This document shows positions 17,244 through 26,195 of a stretch of DNA of 64,000 nucleotides, piece after piece; within the stretch, counting starts at the first letter, position 1; every line of letters begins with the position of its first letter. This DNA is from Lentisphaerae bacterium RIFOXYA12_64_32 (GTDB lineage: Bacteria > Verrucomicrobiota > Lentisphaeria > Oligosphaerales > YB12-FULL-65-16): NCBI GenBank assembly GCA_001803235.1, contig MHBL01000148.1, positions 1 through 64,000 on the forward strand. The letters are read 5' to 3'. The position numbers and the translations under genes were made by a program. The notes beneath the pieces are model-generated. The model was not told the origin of the DNA. It ran no database searches and worked only from the letters and a program-made list of their open reading frames with translations.

Positions 17244-18467
17244 ATGAAAACCCGCTATCTGCAAGGCGTTATTGACCGTCTCTGCTTCGCAGACCACAAA
17301 ATGGCCTTTGTTTCCGGACCGCGCCAGTGCGGCAAGACCACGCTGGCCAAAGCCATGATCGCCCGCCGCGGAAACGGTGACTACCACAACTGGGATGAAG
17401 TGACGTTCCGCCGCCAGTGGGTGAAAGATCCCCGCCTGACCCTGCCAGGCGGAGAAGGGACTGGTTGTCCGTTGGTTGTGTACGACGAGATCCACAAGGC
17501 CAAGACCTGGAAGCGCTCGTTGAAAGGCATTTTCGACACCCTTGCCAAGCCGGTGGACATCCTCGTGACCGGCAGCGCACGCCTTAACGTCTACCGCCGA
17601 GGGGGTGACAGTCTCGTGGGCCGTTACCACCACTTCCGGTTACACCCGTTTTCGGTGAGAGAAGCACTGGGGTTGGAGATGCCGGGCCCCGACGATGCGC
17701 TCCGCGCCATCTTCGGGGACAAGACTGGGGGCGATGGCGCCGCCGAAGAAGCGTTCGAGGGCATGTTCCGGTACGGCATGTTCCCCGAACCTTTTCTGGC
17801 ACAGGATGACCGCAAGTCGCGATTGTGGCGCCGTACCCGGGTGGAACGGGTCATCCGGGAAGACTTGCGCGACCTCAGCCGGACACTGGAACTGAGCCAG
17901 GTGGAGATGCTGGCAAGCCTTCTGCCCGAGCAAGTTGGCGCGCCTCTGCCCATCTCGGCGCTCAACGAGATTCTGGAGGTCAGCCACGGTACGGTCAAAC
18001 GTTGGATTTGTTTCCTGAAGGAGCTCTACTACGCGTTCGAACTGAAACCATACCACAACCACGTGACTCGCAGCCTCAGGAAGGAAGGGAAGTTCTACCT
18101 GTGGGACGCGTCAGAAGTGCCGGAAGACGGAACCCGCCTGGAGAACCTGGTCGCTTGTCATCTGCTCAAGGCCTGCAATCTCTGGACCGACTGCGGCGAG
18201 GGCGATTTCGATCTGCATTACCTTCGGGACAAACAGAAGAACGAAATCGACTTTCTGATCACCCGCGACAAACGACCCTGGCTGCCGGTGGAGGTCAAAC
18301 TGACAGACCGGGAGCCGTCGTCAGCGTGGCGGCGACTCCTGCCCTGCCTGCCTTGCCGCGAGGCGGTTCAAGTGTGCCGGCACATGGATGGACGGAAGAG
18401 TCACTCCATTGGCGACCGGCGAGTGACGATCATGGGCGTGCCTGCCTTGCTGGCTTGCCTGCCGTGA
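17244..18467 (+). CDS. ATPase of the AAA_14/DUF4143 type
   Basis: The 407-residue protein has Walker A GPRQCGKTT (25-33) and a Walker B-like VVYDEIHKA (about 80-88), followed by VTGSARLNVY (sensor 1-like). Its C-terminal DUF4143 domain carries EIDFLITRDKRPWLPVEVK, the E...E-V-K pattern of PD-(D/E)XK nuclease folds. Such proteins are multi-copy in many bacteria and archaea and their function is not established; some occur beside toxin or defence genes. No ribosome site is visible because tandem palindromes reach the start codon. It adjoins a WD40 gene fragment, so it was probably acquired by insertion. Confidence 0.85.
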   Translation: MKTRYLQGVIDRLCFADHKMAFVSGPRQCGKTTLAKAMIARRGNGDYHNWDEVTFRRQWVKDPRLTLPGGEGTGCPLVVYDEIHKAKTWKRSLKGIFDTLAKPVDILVTGSARLNVYRRGGDSLVGRYHHFRLHPFSVREALGLEMPGPDDALRAIFGDKTGGDGAAEEAFEGMFRYGMFPEPFLAQDDRKSRLWRRTRVERVIREDLRDLSRTLELSQVEMLASLLPEQVGAPLPISALNEILEVSHGTVKRWICFLKELYYAFELKPYHNHVTRSLRKEGKFYLWDASEVPEDGTRLENLVACHLLKACNLWTDCGEGDFDLHYLRDKQKNEIDFLITRDKRPWLPVEVKLTDREPSSAWRRLLPCLPCREAVQVCRHMDGRKSHSIGDRRVTIMGVPALLACLP

Positions 18468-18828
18468 TGGATAAGCAAAGCCGGCAACCGATTGGCTTCG
18501 GCTTCAGTTGCTGGCCGAACGTATCTCCAGTTCCCCCGCCAGCAGCGCTACGTCCGACGCCGGCGGTGCTCCACGCCACGCGCTTCCGGAAGTCGGCCAC
18601 GCGAGCCTATGCGCTGATCCCGTCCAAGGGCGGGTCTGCGCCGGTGCAGGTCGAGCGGTAGGCTGGAGCGCTGGTCGCGCGGTCGCGGGCCGCGGTCAGG
18701 CCAGATAGCGTGATGCGCAGATCTTTCCCCTCAATGAGCGCGACTTGGTGCATACGAGGCCCGGACGCTTCCGGTTGCCATGGAGTGCCTCTCTTGCATC
18801 CCCTCCTGCGTGCGACTTGGCGCAGTTG
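18468..18828. other. Gap between convergent ATPase genes, no gene recognised
   Basis: Short open frames exist on both strands but none has a start with ribosome site or a recognisable motif. Confidence 0.5.
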
Positions 18829-20160
18829 TCAGTTGTCGGGAGAAAGCGATAGCTCGCGCGGGAGCATGCCGGCAAGGTAAAGAGGCAGGGCAAGGATTCC
18901 TTTGTACCGGCCGACGTTCTCATGGGAAAGCCGGAGGCCGAGGGGACTGTTGCGCTCGGCCATGAACCGGTGCATGCTTTGCATCGCACCCCGGCTTCCC
19001 GCCTTGACTTCGATCGGGACAATGTGCTCGTTCCGCTGAATTACATAGTCGACTTCCGCACTGCTTCCCGCCGCCTCCCGATGCCAGTAGAAGAGTTGCG
19101 GTTTGAGCAGGGGAGACGCGCCGGCGGCCAATTCCAGGCCGACGAAGACCTCGGCAAGCGAGCCCTTGTTGACGAGATCCAGGTCGCTGGCCAGCAACTG
19201 TGCCGAAAGATCCAGGCCCAGCATCCGCTGATGCAGGCCGACGTCCAGAGGCAGCGCCTTGAACCGATTCCGGTCGGTTTGCGCGCCGAGAGGAATTCCT
19301 TGTGCCGCCGTGTGGACCACCGGATGGACCAGATGTGCCTGGGCAAGGAGATCAACGGCTTTCTTTGCCATGTGTCGGCTGCAGTCGGGACTGACATGTG
19401 AATAGATGAATTTGCCGCCGGCTTGCCTCGCAACCGACCAGAAGGTGTCACGCAGAACCAGGACCGGGCATGACTCGGTATACTTGGCGAAGTCGGTCCA
19501 CAGAGACTGCAGGAGCGAATCAAGCAGTTCCTGGCATCGACGGATGTCACGGTTGACCACGTAGGATGCGACCACGGCGGGCATGCCGCCGATCATCATG
19601 TACACACGAAGTTTGTCCAGGAGCAAAGCGTGGAACGCCTCGTCAACCGGTTGCGGATCAACCCGCGAGAAGATGTAGGATTCGAGGGACACGGCTCCTT
19701 CGGCAATCAGGAATTCCCGGAAGGAAAGCGGATACATGTGCAGCGAAGCAATGCGACCGACACCAAAGGAAGACATCCCTCCGAGCACCAGTTCCAGCAT
19801 CGATCCCGCGGCAATCACGTGCAGATCCGGCATTTGTTCCTTGAAGAAACGCAGAGCGCGAAGGCATGCCGGGCAAGCTTGTATCTCATCAAAGAACAGC
19901 AGCGTCTCCCCGGGTATGATCTGAACGCCGTGGAACGCCGCGAGCTTCTCGCAGATCACCGTAGCGGAGAGGTCGCCTTTGAAGAAATCCGCCAGCCGTG
20001 GCCGCTCTTCAAAGTTGACCTCCAGATAGTGTTTGAACGATGTGCCCAACTGCCGGATGGAGTACGTCTTCCCCACTTGCCGCGCGCCGCGAAACAGCAG
20101 AACCAGCCGGTCACGGTCACTCTTCCAGGCCAGCAAGTGCTCGTCGATGGTCCGCTTCAT
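18829..20160 (-). CDS. ATPase of the AAA_14/DUF4143 type
   Basis: I start it at the ATG at 20160 because GGAGG lies seven bases upstream; a longer frame begins nine codons earlier without such a site. The 443-residue product has Walker A FRGARQVGKTYS (about 23-34), Walker B LLFFDEIQACP, and AAGSMLELVLGG in the sensor position. Its C-terminal domain has AEVDYVIQRNEHIVPIEVKAG, again a PD-(D/E)XK-like pattern. It is a distant paralogue of the 17244 gene, facing it. The AT-richer stretch 20165-20235 is a probable promoter region. Function unknown; an accessory or defence-linked role is only inferred. Confidence 0.87.
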   Translation of the reverse strand: MKRTIDEHLLAWKSDRDRLVLLFRGARQVGKTYSIRQLGTSFKHYLEVNFEERPRLADFFKGDLSATVICEKLAAFHGVQIIPGETLLFFDEIQACPACLRALRFFKEQMPDLHVIAAGSMLELVLGGMSSFGVGRIASLHMYPLSFREFLIAEGAVSLESYIFSRVDPQPVDEAFHALLLDKLRVYMMIGGMPAVVASYVVNRDIRRCQELLDSLLQSLWTDFAKYTESCPVLVLRDTFWSVARQAGGKFIYSHVSPDCSRHMAKKAVDLLAQAHLVHPVVHTAAQGIPLGAQTDRNRFKALPLDVGLHQRMLGLDLSAQLLASDLDLVNKGSLAEVFVGLELAAGASPLLKPQLFYWHREAAGSSAEVDYVIQRNEHIVPIEVKAGSRGAMQSMHRFMAERNSPLGLRLSHENVGRYKGILALPLYLAGMLPRELSLSPDN

Positions 20161-20399
20161 AGTATGCACCTCCACCAGACAATACATCTATGACGTCCGT
20201 TTTGCAATATATCATCCACAACTGCCGTCCTTTGTATCACACACATCCCAACAATGGCGTCTGTAGCGACGTGGACCAAGGGATGGGGACGCTGTTCATG
20301 GGTAATCGGGGTCACTGAGCCTGGGCGAAGTGGAAACACTGCGCCTCATCGGCCCGACGCTGGGGTTCGAGACCGCGGTCGTCACCACGGCGTGAAGGC

Positions 20400-21974
20400 T
20401 CAACAGCCGAAGATGGTGATCGGCTTGCCGGCGGGACTGGTGGCCTCGCGGCGAAAGACCTTCGCATCCCATGGTTTGGCGGGATCGCGGTCGAAGATGA
20501 CCAGCCAGCCGGCACCACACCCGAGCTTGTCCATGTAGGCGCCGAGCTGCGCGAGCCCCTCGGGAATGGTCTTGAGGCCGTAGTCGAGCTTGACCTCGAC
20601 TGGGTAACGGTAGCCGTTGAACTCAGCGCAGAGGTCCAGACGCATCCGGCCGGTGGCCATTTCGCGCAGGACGCGGCCGCCGCCGTTGACCACGCGTTGC
20701 AGGAACGCCATCAGCACCAGGTGCGGCGCCGCTTCGCGGTAGAAGAAGCGCTCCGTCCAGATTTCGGAGTTCTCGCGCCAGAACGCCTGGAACTCGCCCA
20801 GCAGCAGGTTCATATCGAGCGAACCGTCGGACCGCAGGTAGCGCGGCGGGTCGATATGATAGCGATCCGCGCCGAGGCTGTTCTGCGCGTCGAGACTGAG
20901 CGTGCGGGCGATCACCTCGCCGTACATCGGGTTGGCAGGCCTGACTTCCGTGCCGTCCGTCCGGATCAGACCCAGGTCTTTGGCATACTGAAAATCGTCG
21001 TCGAGGGCGGAGAACCCCCATTCCTTGCCCAGCATCATGGGTTCGACGATTTTCCGGACCCGTTCCTCCTTCAACCGTTCGAGCAGGCTGTCGATGTGCG
21101 TGTCGCGGCGCAGGATGATCGTCTGCGCCGCCTGCTCGATCATCTCGGGCTCGATCCGACGTGAAAGGTCACCACCGAGGATCTTGACGGTGACTTCCCG
21201 GGCCAGCGCGTTGACCAACCATGGCTGGCCCTGGGTCAGATCGAACGCCTTGGCAACCGCCTCCGGTGCGAACACCTGGCCAGTGTCGGCCGTGTGCTGA
21301 CCGTAAAGTTCGGCGAGTTCGTCACGCGTGAAACTGCCCAGCGTCAGAGACTCGGTGACGATGTTGAACGGGCTGGCTGAGCCGAGCGAAGTGCGGCCGT
21401 TCCGCACCTGCGCCTTGTAGTCGCGGATGTCGCGCATGCCGATCAGGCAGAGCGAATGCACGAACGGGATGGTGCTGCGGTTCACATACCCGTCCCGCAG
21501 TTGCCGCAGGAAGTTGATCAGTGTCTGGCCGCTCAGGCAGTCCGCCTCGTCGAAAAAGACCACCAGCGGCTTGTCCAAGGCCTGGCAGAAGGCCGTGAGC
21601 GCGTTCTTGATCTGGACATTGAACCCGCCCAGATCGGCGCCGGGCGGCGCGAATTTGGTCTTGGCGAAGGCCTGCGGGTACTGCGTCGCGCTGCGCAGGC
21701 AGTCGATCACGGCGGGAATGCCCTTCTCCGCGTCCTCGACGCCCTGCACGCTCTCCAGCGAGCAGTACACGGCGTGATACGTGGTTCCCGCCGTCAGGGT
21801 GCGGACCAGTTCCTGGGCCAGCGTCGTCTTGCCAGACTGCCGCGCCGCGTGGATCACGAAAAACAGCTTCTGCCGCACCAGTTCGTCAATGCCCTGCAGC
21901 CGCCGCGCGGTCGGCAGCATGTAGTGGTCCACCGGATTGCACGGCCCGGCAACGTTGAAGAAGCGGTTCGGCAT
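20400..21974 (-). CDS. AAA-like ATPase (AAA_35 type) with C-terminal PD-(D/E)XK-like domain
   Basis: The start is the ATG at 21974, behind CGGAGT; a longer frame adds 16 unlikely Gly-rich residues. The 524-residue product begins MPNRFFNVAGPCNPVDHYM, as AAA_35 proteins commonly do (FFN..GPC.P..HYMLP). Walker A is HAARQSGKTTLA (about 40-51) and Walker B LVVFFDEADCL (about 132-142). LTQGQPWLVNALA marks the winged-helix region. The C-terminal part has YRYPVEVKLDYG (nuclease-like E-V-K) and ends PAGKPITIFGC. The last codons and 3' flank are duplicated at 16141-16216. Family function is not established. Confidence 0.87.
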   Translation of the reverse strand: MPNRFFNVAGPCNPVDHYMLPTARRLQGIDELVRQKLFFVIHAARQSGKTTLAQELVRTLTAGTTYHAVYCSLESVQGVEDAEKGIPAVIDCLRSATQYPQAFAKTKFAPPGADLGGFNVQIKNALTAFCQALDKPLVVFFDEADCLSGQTLINFLRQLRDGYVNRSTIPFVHSLCLIGMRDIRDYKAQVRNGRTSLGSASPFNIVTESLTLGSFTRDELAELYGQHTADTGQVFAPEAVAKAFDLTQGQPWLVNALAREVTVKILGGDLSRRIEPEMIEQAAQTIILRRDTHIDSLLERLKEERVRKIVEPMMLGKEWGFSALDDDFQYAKDLGLIRTDGTEVRPANPMYGEVIARTLSLDAQNSLGADRYHIDPPRYLRSDGSLDMNLLLGEFQAFWRENSEIWTERFFYREAAPHLVLMAFLQRVVNGGGRVLREMATGRMRLDLCAEFNGYRYPVEVKLDYGLKTIPEGLAQLGAYMDKLGCGAGWLVIFDRDPAKPWDAKVFRREATSPAGKPITIFGC

Positions 21975-22247
21975 ACTCCGAATATACCCGCCGCCCCCGC
22001 CCCCCGCCACCGCCGAGGCCACACCGACTCCGAAGCGTCATGCCCAGTGGCCCCCAACTCCGGCCGGACCGGGCAACGGATCGGGCTTGTAGTCCCGCGT
22101 TTACGCGGTCCGGGTTGCGCGTGGATAGGGGAAAAGGGGCCGTCCCGCCAAGAACCGTTCCCACAATAAACCTCCCACCGGAACCGTTACCTGTATGCTA
22201 CTCTTTATGAGCATATCTGTATTGGCTTCTCGGTGCGAGGTCCGCAC

Positions 22248-22875
22248 ATGCAGTGCGCGGCGGCCGAAAACGCGGCGTTCTATCACCCGCGTAACCCGCG
22301 GGCGTCGCCCCTTTTCCGGTTACTCGAGGAACACTACGAGGAGTTCGAGCGTGTCTACGCGGAACGGTACCAGCAGCGCTACGGCTTCTGGCGCCCGGTC
22401 GTCCGCAAGGCGGTGATGGACTTCCTCAAGTGCGGCGACCTGCGCGAGGGCTTTGCCCGCATGCGTTGCCCCGACTGCCGGCATGAGTTCTTTGTCGCCT
22501 ACTCCTGCAAGCAGCGTTGCGTCTGCCCGTCCTGTCACCAAAAGCGTTCTCTGACCACCGCGCTGCGCATCGCCGAACAGGTCAGCGCGCCGGTCCCACA
22601 CCGACCGTTCAGCCCGTCATCGAGGACGACGACACCCCGTACCGCAAGAAGTGCCGGCAACGGCGCTCATCAAACGCGTGTTCGAGGTGGACCCGCTGAA
22701 GTGCCCCAAGTGCGGGGGCACGATGAAGATTGTCGCGTTCATCGAGCGTCGGAGCCAGCCTGCCGTCGTGGAGAGGATTCTCAGACACTGCGGCCTGTGG
22801 GAGGACGCCGCCGCGCGCGGCCCGCCCGCCGCCACACCCACCCAGGACCAGCTCGCGCTGGAACTGGCAGAGTGA
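22248..22875 (+). pseudogene. IS91-family transposase remnant 1 (N-terminal zinc domain plus C terminus)
   Basis: Residues from 22300 on read RLLEEHYEEFERVY and then CPDCRHEFFVAYSCKQRCVC, the zinc-binding N-terminal domain of IS91/ISCR transposases. At about 22604 the sequence jumps to the C-terminal part (PTVQPVIEDDDTPYRKK), removing the whole catalytic domain, and a 7-base deletion near 22665 shifts the frame into LIKRVFEVDPLKCPKCGG. From 22604 to 22865 it is almost identical to 34404-34672 of remnant 2; similarity ends sharply there. Confidence 0.85.
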
Positions 22876-23076
22876 GCCCCCGAACGACCTTGCGATAGCA
22901 AGGGCTGCGGAGTCCCGCAGGGACGTGAGTACGTCGATACCGACGAGTTCCTCGCCGCCCTGTGACCCGACCCCGGCTGCCCAGGACACAGTAGGGTTGT
23001 GCCCGCGGCAGCCGTCTCCCGGCCCGTTTCCCGGCTCTCCCGGTGCTCTTCCGCCCTCCGGCCCCGCCCGGACCGT

Positions 23077-23125
23077 CCTTCCCGCCCGGCCAGGCCCGGC
23101 TGCCGGGCCTGGCCGGGCGGGAAGG
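23077..23125. repeat. Perfect 24-bp-arm palindrome with one-base centre
   Basis: CCTTCCCGCCCGGCCAGGCC (first 20 bases of the arm) is mirrored exactly around T at 23101. It lies in the gap 22876-23205, which otherwise contains three small hairpins (about 22890-22960) behind the IS91 remnant and no gene. Confidence 0.92.
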
Positions 23126-23205
23126 CAGGCAATTCCCCCATCCCTTGCGCTCCCACCCCATCCAGACTATCTTCTCCCTCGTGAGCCGAAGAAAGGAAAT
23201 TCCTA

Positions 23206-23751
23206 TCAGTAATAGATGCCCTGCATGAAGATGGCCGTGTGGTTGTTCACGCCGCCGGCCACGTGCAGGTCCGTGCGGCCGGGCAGGAAGCCGCGGTTGT
23301 GCTCGATGGCCAGCGCCACCTGTTCCTCGACCAGTTCGCGGTAGCGCTGCTTCTCCGCCGGATCCAGAACGTGCTCCAGGGCGCGGTAGGCGAGTGCGAC
23401 GTGCAGGATGAGCCGACGCAACGGCACCTTCCACACGCCCCATCCCGGAACGTCGCGGTTGTGGATACTACGCCGGTAGTGGTCCATGTTCTGCTGCACG
23501 ATACGCAGCAGTCGCAGCGCCTCCGGGTCGCCGGCCGCCGCCAGTGGCGCCAGCACCGAAATACCGCAAGCGCTGTAGTCGTAGAACGAGACGACCTTCT
23601 CGATCGGCTTGAGCCCGGGCCGGTAATCGTCGTCAAAGGTTGGGCGACCGTGGCCGTAGAGCCGCGCCATGGTCGGCACCACGGCCGTCTCAATGCGGCG
23701 CTTGGCCGACGCGATGACTGCCTCGTCCAGTCCGGCGGCTGTCACGTTCAT
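23206..23751 (-). pseudogene. Truncated gene, unknown (possible alpha-helical lyase-like protein)
   Basis: From an ATG at 23751 the frame encodes 181 helix-rich residues (MNVTAAGLDEAVIASAKRR ... VNNHTAIFMQGIYY) and then stops where the sequence becomes palindromic and non-coding. The pattern WGVWKVPLRRLILHVALAYRAL and VNNHTAIF recalls alpha/alpha-barrel polysaccharide lyases or heparinase-like proteins, which are three times longer. I regard it as the 5' part of such a gene; the family is uncertain. Confidence 0.45.
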
Positions 23752-23950
23752 GGGACGCCAGGCCCCCTGTGCGCTGTGCAACGTTCGAGTCGGCTTGAAA
23801 CGTACCTCTTGCACACCGGCGCGCAACCTCCGATCGCTGTGACGTCCGACTGTGTCACTGCAGACGCGAGGTGTGTCGCGCGCCTCGGCCGTTCGCCTTC
23901 TTCCGGCGTGCGGTCTCCGCAGGTGCGGATCTCGCACGCCGGACGGCTCC

Positions 23951-24083
23951 GCCATGTGAAACGCAGAGGCGCATGCTTGGGTGCGCCGCTGCGTTTCACA
24001 TGGCAACAGCGCGGGGGTCGCGGGGGAGTAGACTACGCCCCCGCGCCGGGGGTCTGGGGGCGGGAAGCCCCCAGACTCGGGTT
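23951..24083. repeat. Cluster of hairpins between truncated gene and UroD pseudogene
   Basis: GCCATGTGAAACGCAG (23951) pairs with CTGCGTTTCACATGGC (ending 24004), the stem continuing after one mismatch as GGCGCA/TGCGCC. Next come CGCGGGGG...CCCCCGCG (about 24019-24045) and GTCTGGGGGC...GCCCCCAGAC (about 24052-24079), which resemble the outer arms of family G. Confidence 0.75.
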
Positions 24084-24097
24084 CACGTCAGCCCGGA

Positions 24098-24963
24098 TCA
24101 GTACGCCCCGAGTGCATACGCGGTTTCGTACATGGCGACCACGTTTTCCGGGGGACTGATCGACTGGATGTTGTGGCACGGGCCGAGGATGTAGCCGCCG
24201 CCCTTGCCGAAGATGCGGATGTTCTCCTCAACCTCGCGGCGCACGTCGGCGACCGAGCCGCGCGCCAGCGTGATCTGGTTGTCCACCCCGCCCTGGAAGA
24301 CCAGCTTGTCGCCGAAGTCGCGCTTCAGACCCTCGCGCTCCATGCCGCGGCAGCGCCACTGCACCGGCTCGAGCACATCGGTGCCGATGCGGATCATGTT
24401 CGGCAGGTTCTTGCGGCACGCGCCGTCGCTGTGGTGGAAGGCGTACGCCCCGGCCTGGTGCACCAGGTCGATCATGCGCTTCATGCGCGGCAGGAAGAAC
24501 TCCTCGATGTGCGGCAGCGACACGATCAGGTCTTCCTGGCTGCCCACGTCCTCGGCGACCCAGGTCCAGATGACCTTGCCGGGAATGACTTCGTAGATGC
24601 GGCGCGTGTTCTCGTAGCACAGGCCGTAGAGCTTGTCGAGGCAGTAGTGGACCATCTCCGGGTTCTCGATCAGGTCGATGTAACCCTGCTCGACACCGCG
24701 CAACCCCTTGTAACCGGCATACGGCTCCGACCCGCCGCCCTGCACGATCCAGTCGTCCGTGCCCTTCACCTGCGCCGGAATGCCGGAGTAGTCGTACCAG
24801 TCCGGGCTGGGCCAGCGGTAGTTCTTCTCGATCTCCTCGACACTGTTGTACTTGGCCAAGGGGTGGTAGACGGCGTCGCGGTACGAGCCGGTGCCGTAGT
24901 CGTGCTCCTCGTACCCGATCCCGAACACGTCCTCGTTCGGCGGAACCGGCGGGCCGATGTACT
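24098..24963 (-). pseudogene. UroD/MtaA-like gene lacking its 5' third
   Basis: The coding part starts at EYIGPPVPPNEDVFG, which in full-length proteins lies about 90 residues in, and ends VVAMYETAYALGAY. It keeps FHHSDGACRKNLPNMIRIG and GGGYILGPCHNIQ, the substrate-pocket and C-terminal motifs of uroporphyrinogen decarboxylase-like methyltransferases. Upstream, the frame runs straight into a family E element (24964-25162), beyond which lies the promoter region of another gene. No ATG, GTG or TTG start with a ribosome site is in place. The gene at 46152-47279 is an intact relative. Confidence 0.8.
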
Positions 24964-25162
24964 CCCATGTTACTCGCGTGTCACTCTGCGCCGCCGCCCG
25001 GCTCGTCCGGGCGGGGCGACGATTGGGGGAACAGGGGCGGTGCATCCGCCCTCTTCCCCCCAATCGTCGCCCCGCGGGCGCAAGACCCGCGGCGGCGCGA
25101 ACCGGCGCGAGTAACATCAACCTATGATCGGCCGGTCCGCCGGCCGGGGGGCGCTGACGCAG
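24964..25162 (-). repeat. Family E large palindromic element, copy 1
   Basis: Outer CATGTTACTCGCG (24966) is inverted at CGCGAGTAACATC (about 25108-25120); inner GGGCGACGATTGGGGG pairs with CCCCCAATCGTCGCCC. A GGCCGG/CCGGCC hairpin and GCGCTGACGCAGCAC close the right side. It replaces the 5' end of the UroD-like gene. Confidence 0.85.
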
Positions 25163-25216
25163 CACTCCTGAATTCGACCTGCATTTGACAGCTTCGCGGC
25201 GGCGGGCTAATGTATG

Positions 25217-25232
25217 TTTGATACGTATCAAA
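25217..25232. promoter_or_regulatory. Perfect 16-bp palindrome, probable operator
   Basis: TTTGATACGTATCAAA lies 45 bases upstream of the pseudopilin start in an AT-rich pocket of a GC-rich genome. A dimeric repressor such as a GntR- or LacI-type protein would fit. Confidence 0.55.
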
Positions 25233-25276
25233 TAGGTGTATAGCAAACGAACCAGACGCACCCGGAGAATGCTGCC

Positions 25277-26020
<744 letters not shown>

Positions 26021-26040
26021 GGCGGGTGGCAGTTGCAGGA

Positions 26041-26157
26041 CAGTGGCTCGGACCGTCCCGGGCCGAAGCAGGGTACTCGGGCCGGTCCCCGGCCGAGGAC
26101 CTCGGGCCGGGACGGCCCCGAGCACCCCACTGCGGTCCCGGAGGTCCCGCGCCACTG
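26041..26157 (+). repeat. Family B structured repeat, copy 4
   Basis: CAGTGGCTCGGACCGTCC to CCGCGCCACTG with all three hairpins. It lies 20 bases behind the pseudopilin stop and 38 bases before the next start. Confidence 0.82.
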
Positions 26158-26195
26158 TAGCCGAACAGCGCCGTGAGCCAGCAGAGGTGACGAAC

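Noticed and set aside
18468-18828. Gene fragment between the two convergent ATPases
   Set aside because: Several frames were read on both strands; none has a convincing start or motif.
22876-22980. Possible structured RNA gene behind IS91 remnant 1
   Set aside because: Three small hairpins are visible (CTTGCGATAGCAAG, CTGCGGAGTCCCGCAG, CGTCGATACCGACG) but no promoter, terminator or known RNA pattern; may be an IS end.
26043-26195. N-terminal extension of the secreted esterase
   Set aside because: Encoded by repeat B4; signal peptide and ribosome site fit ATG 26196.
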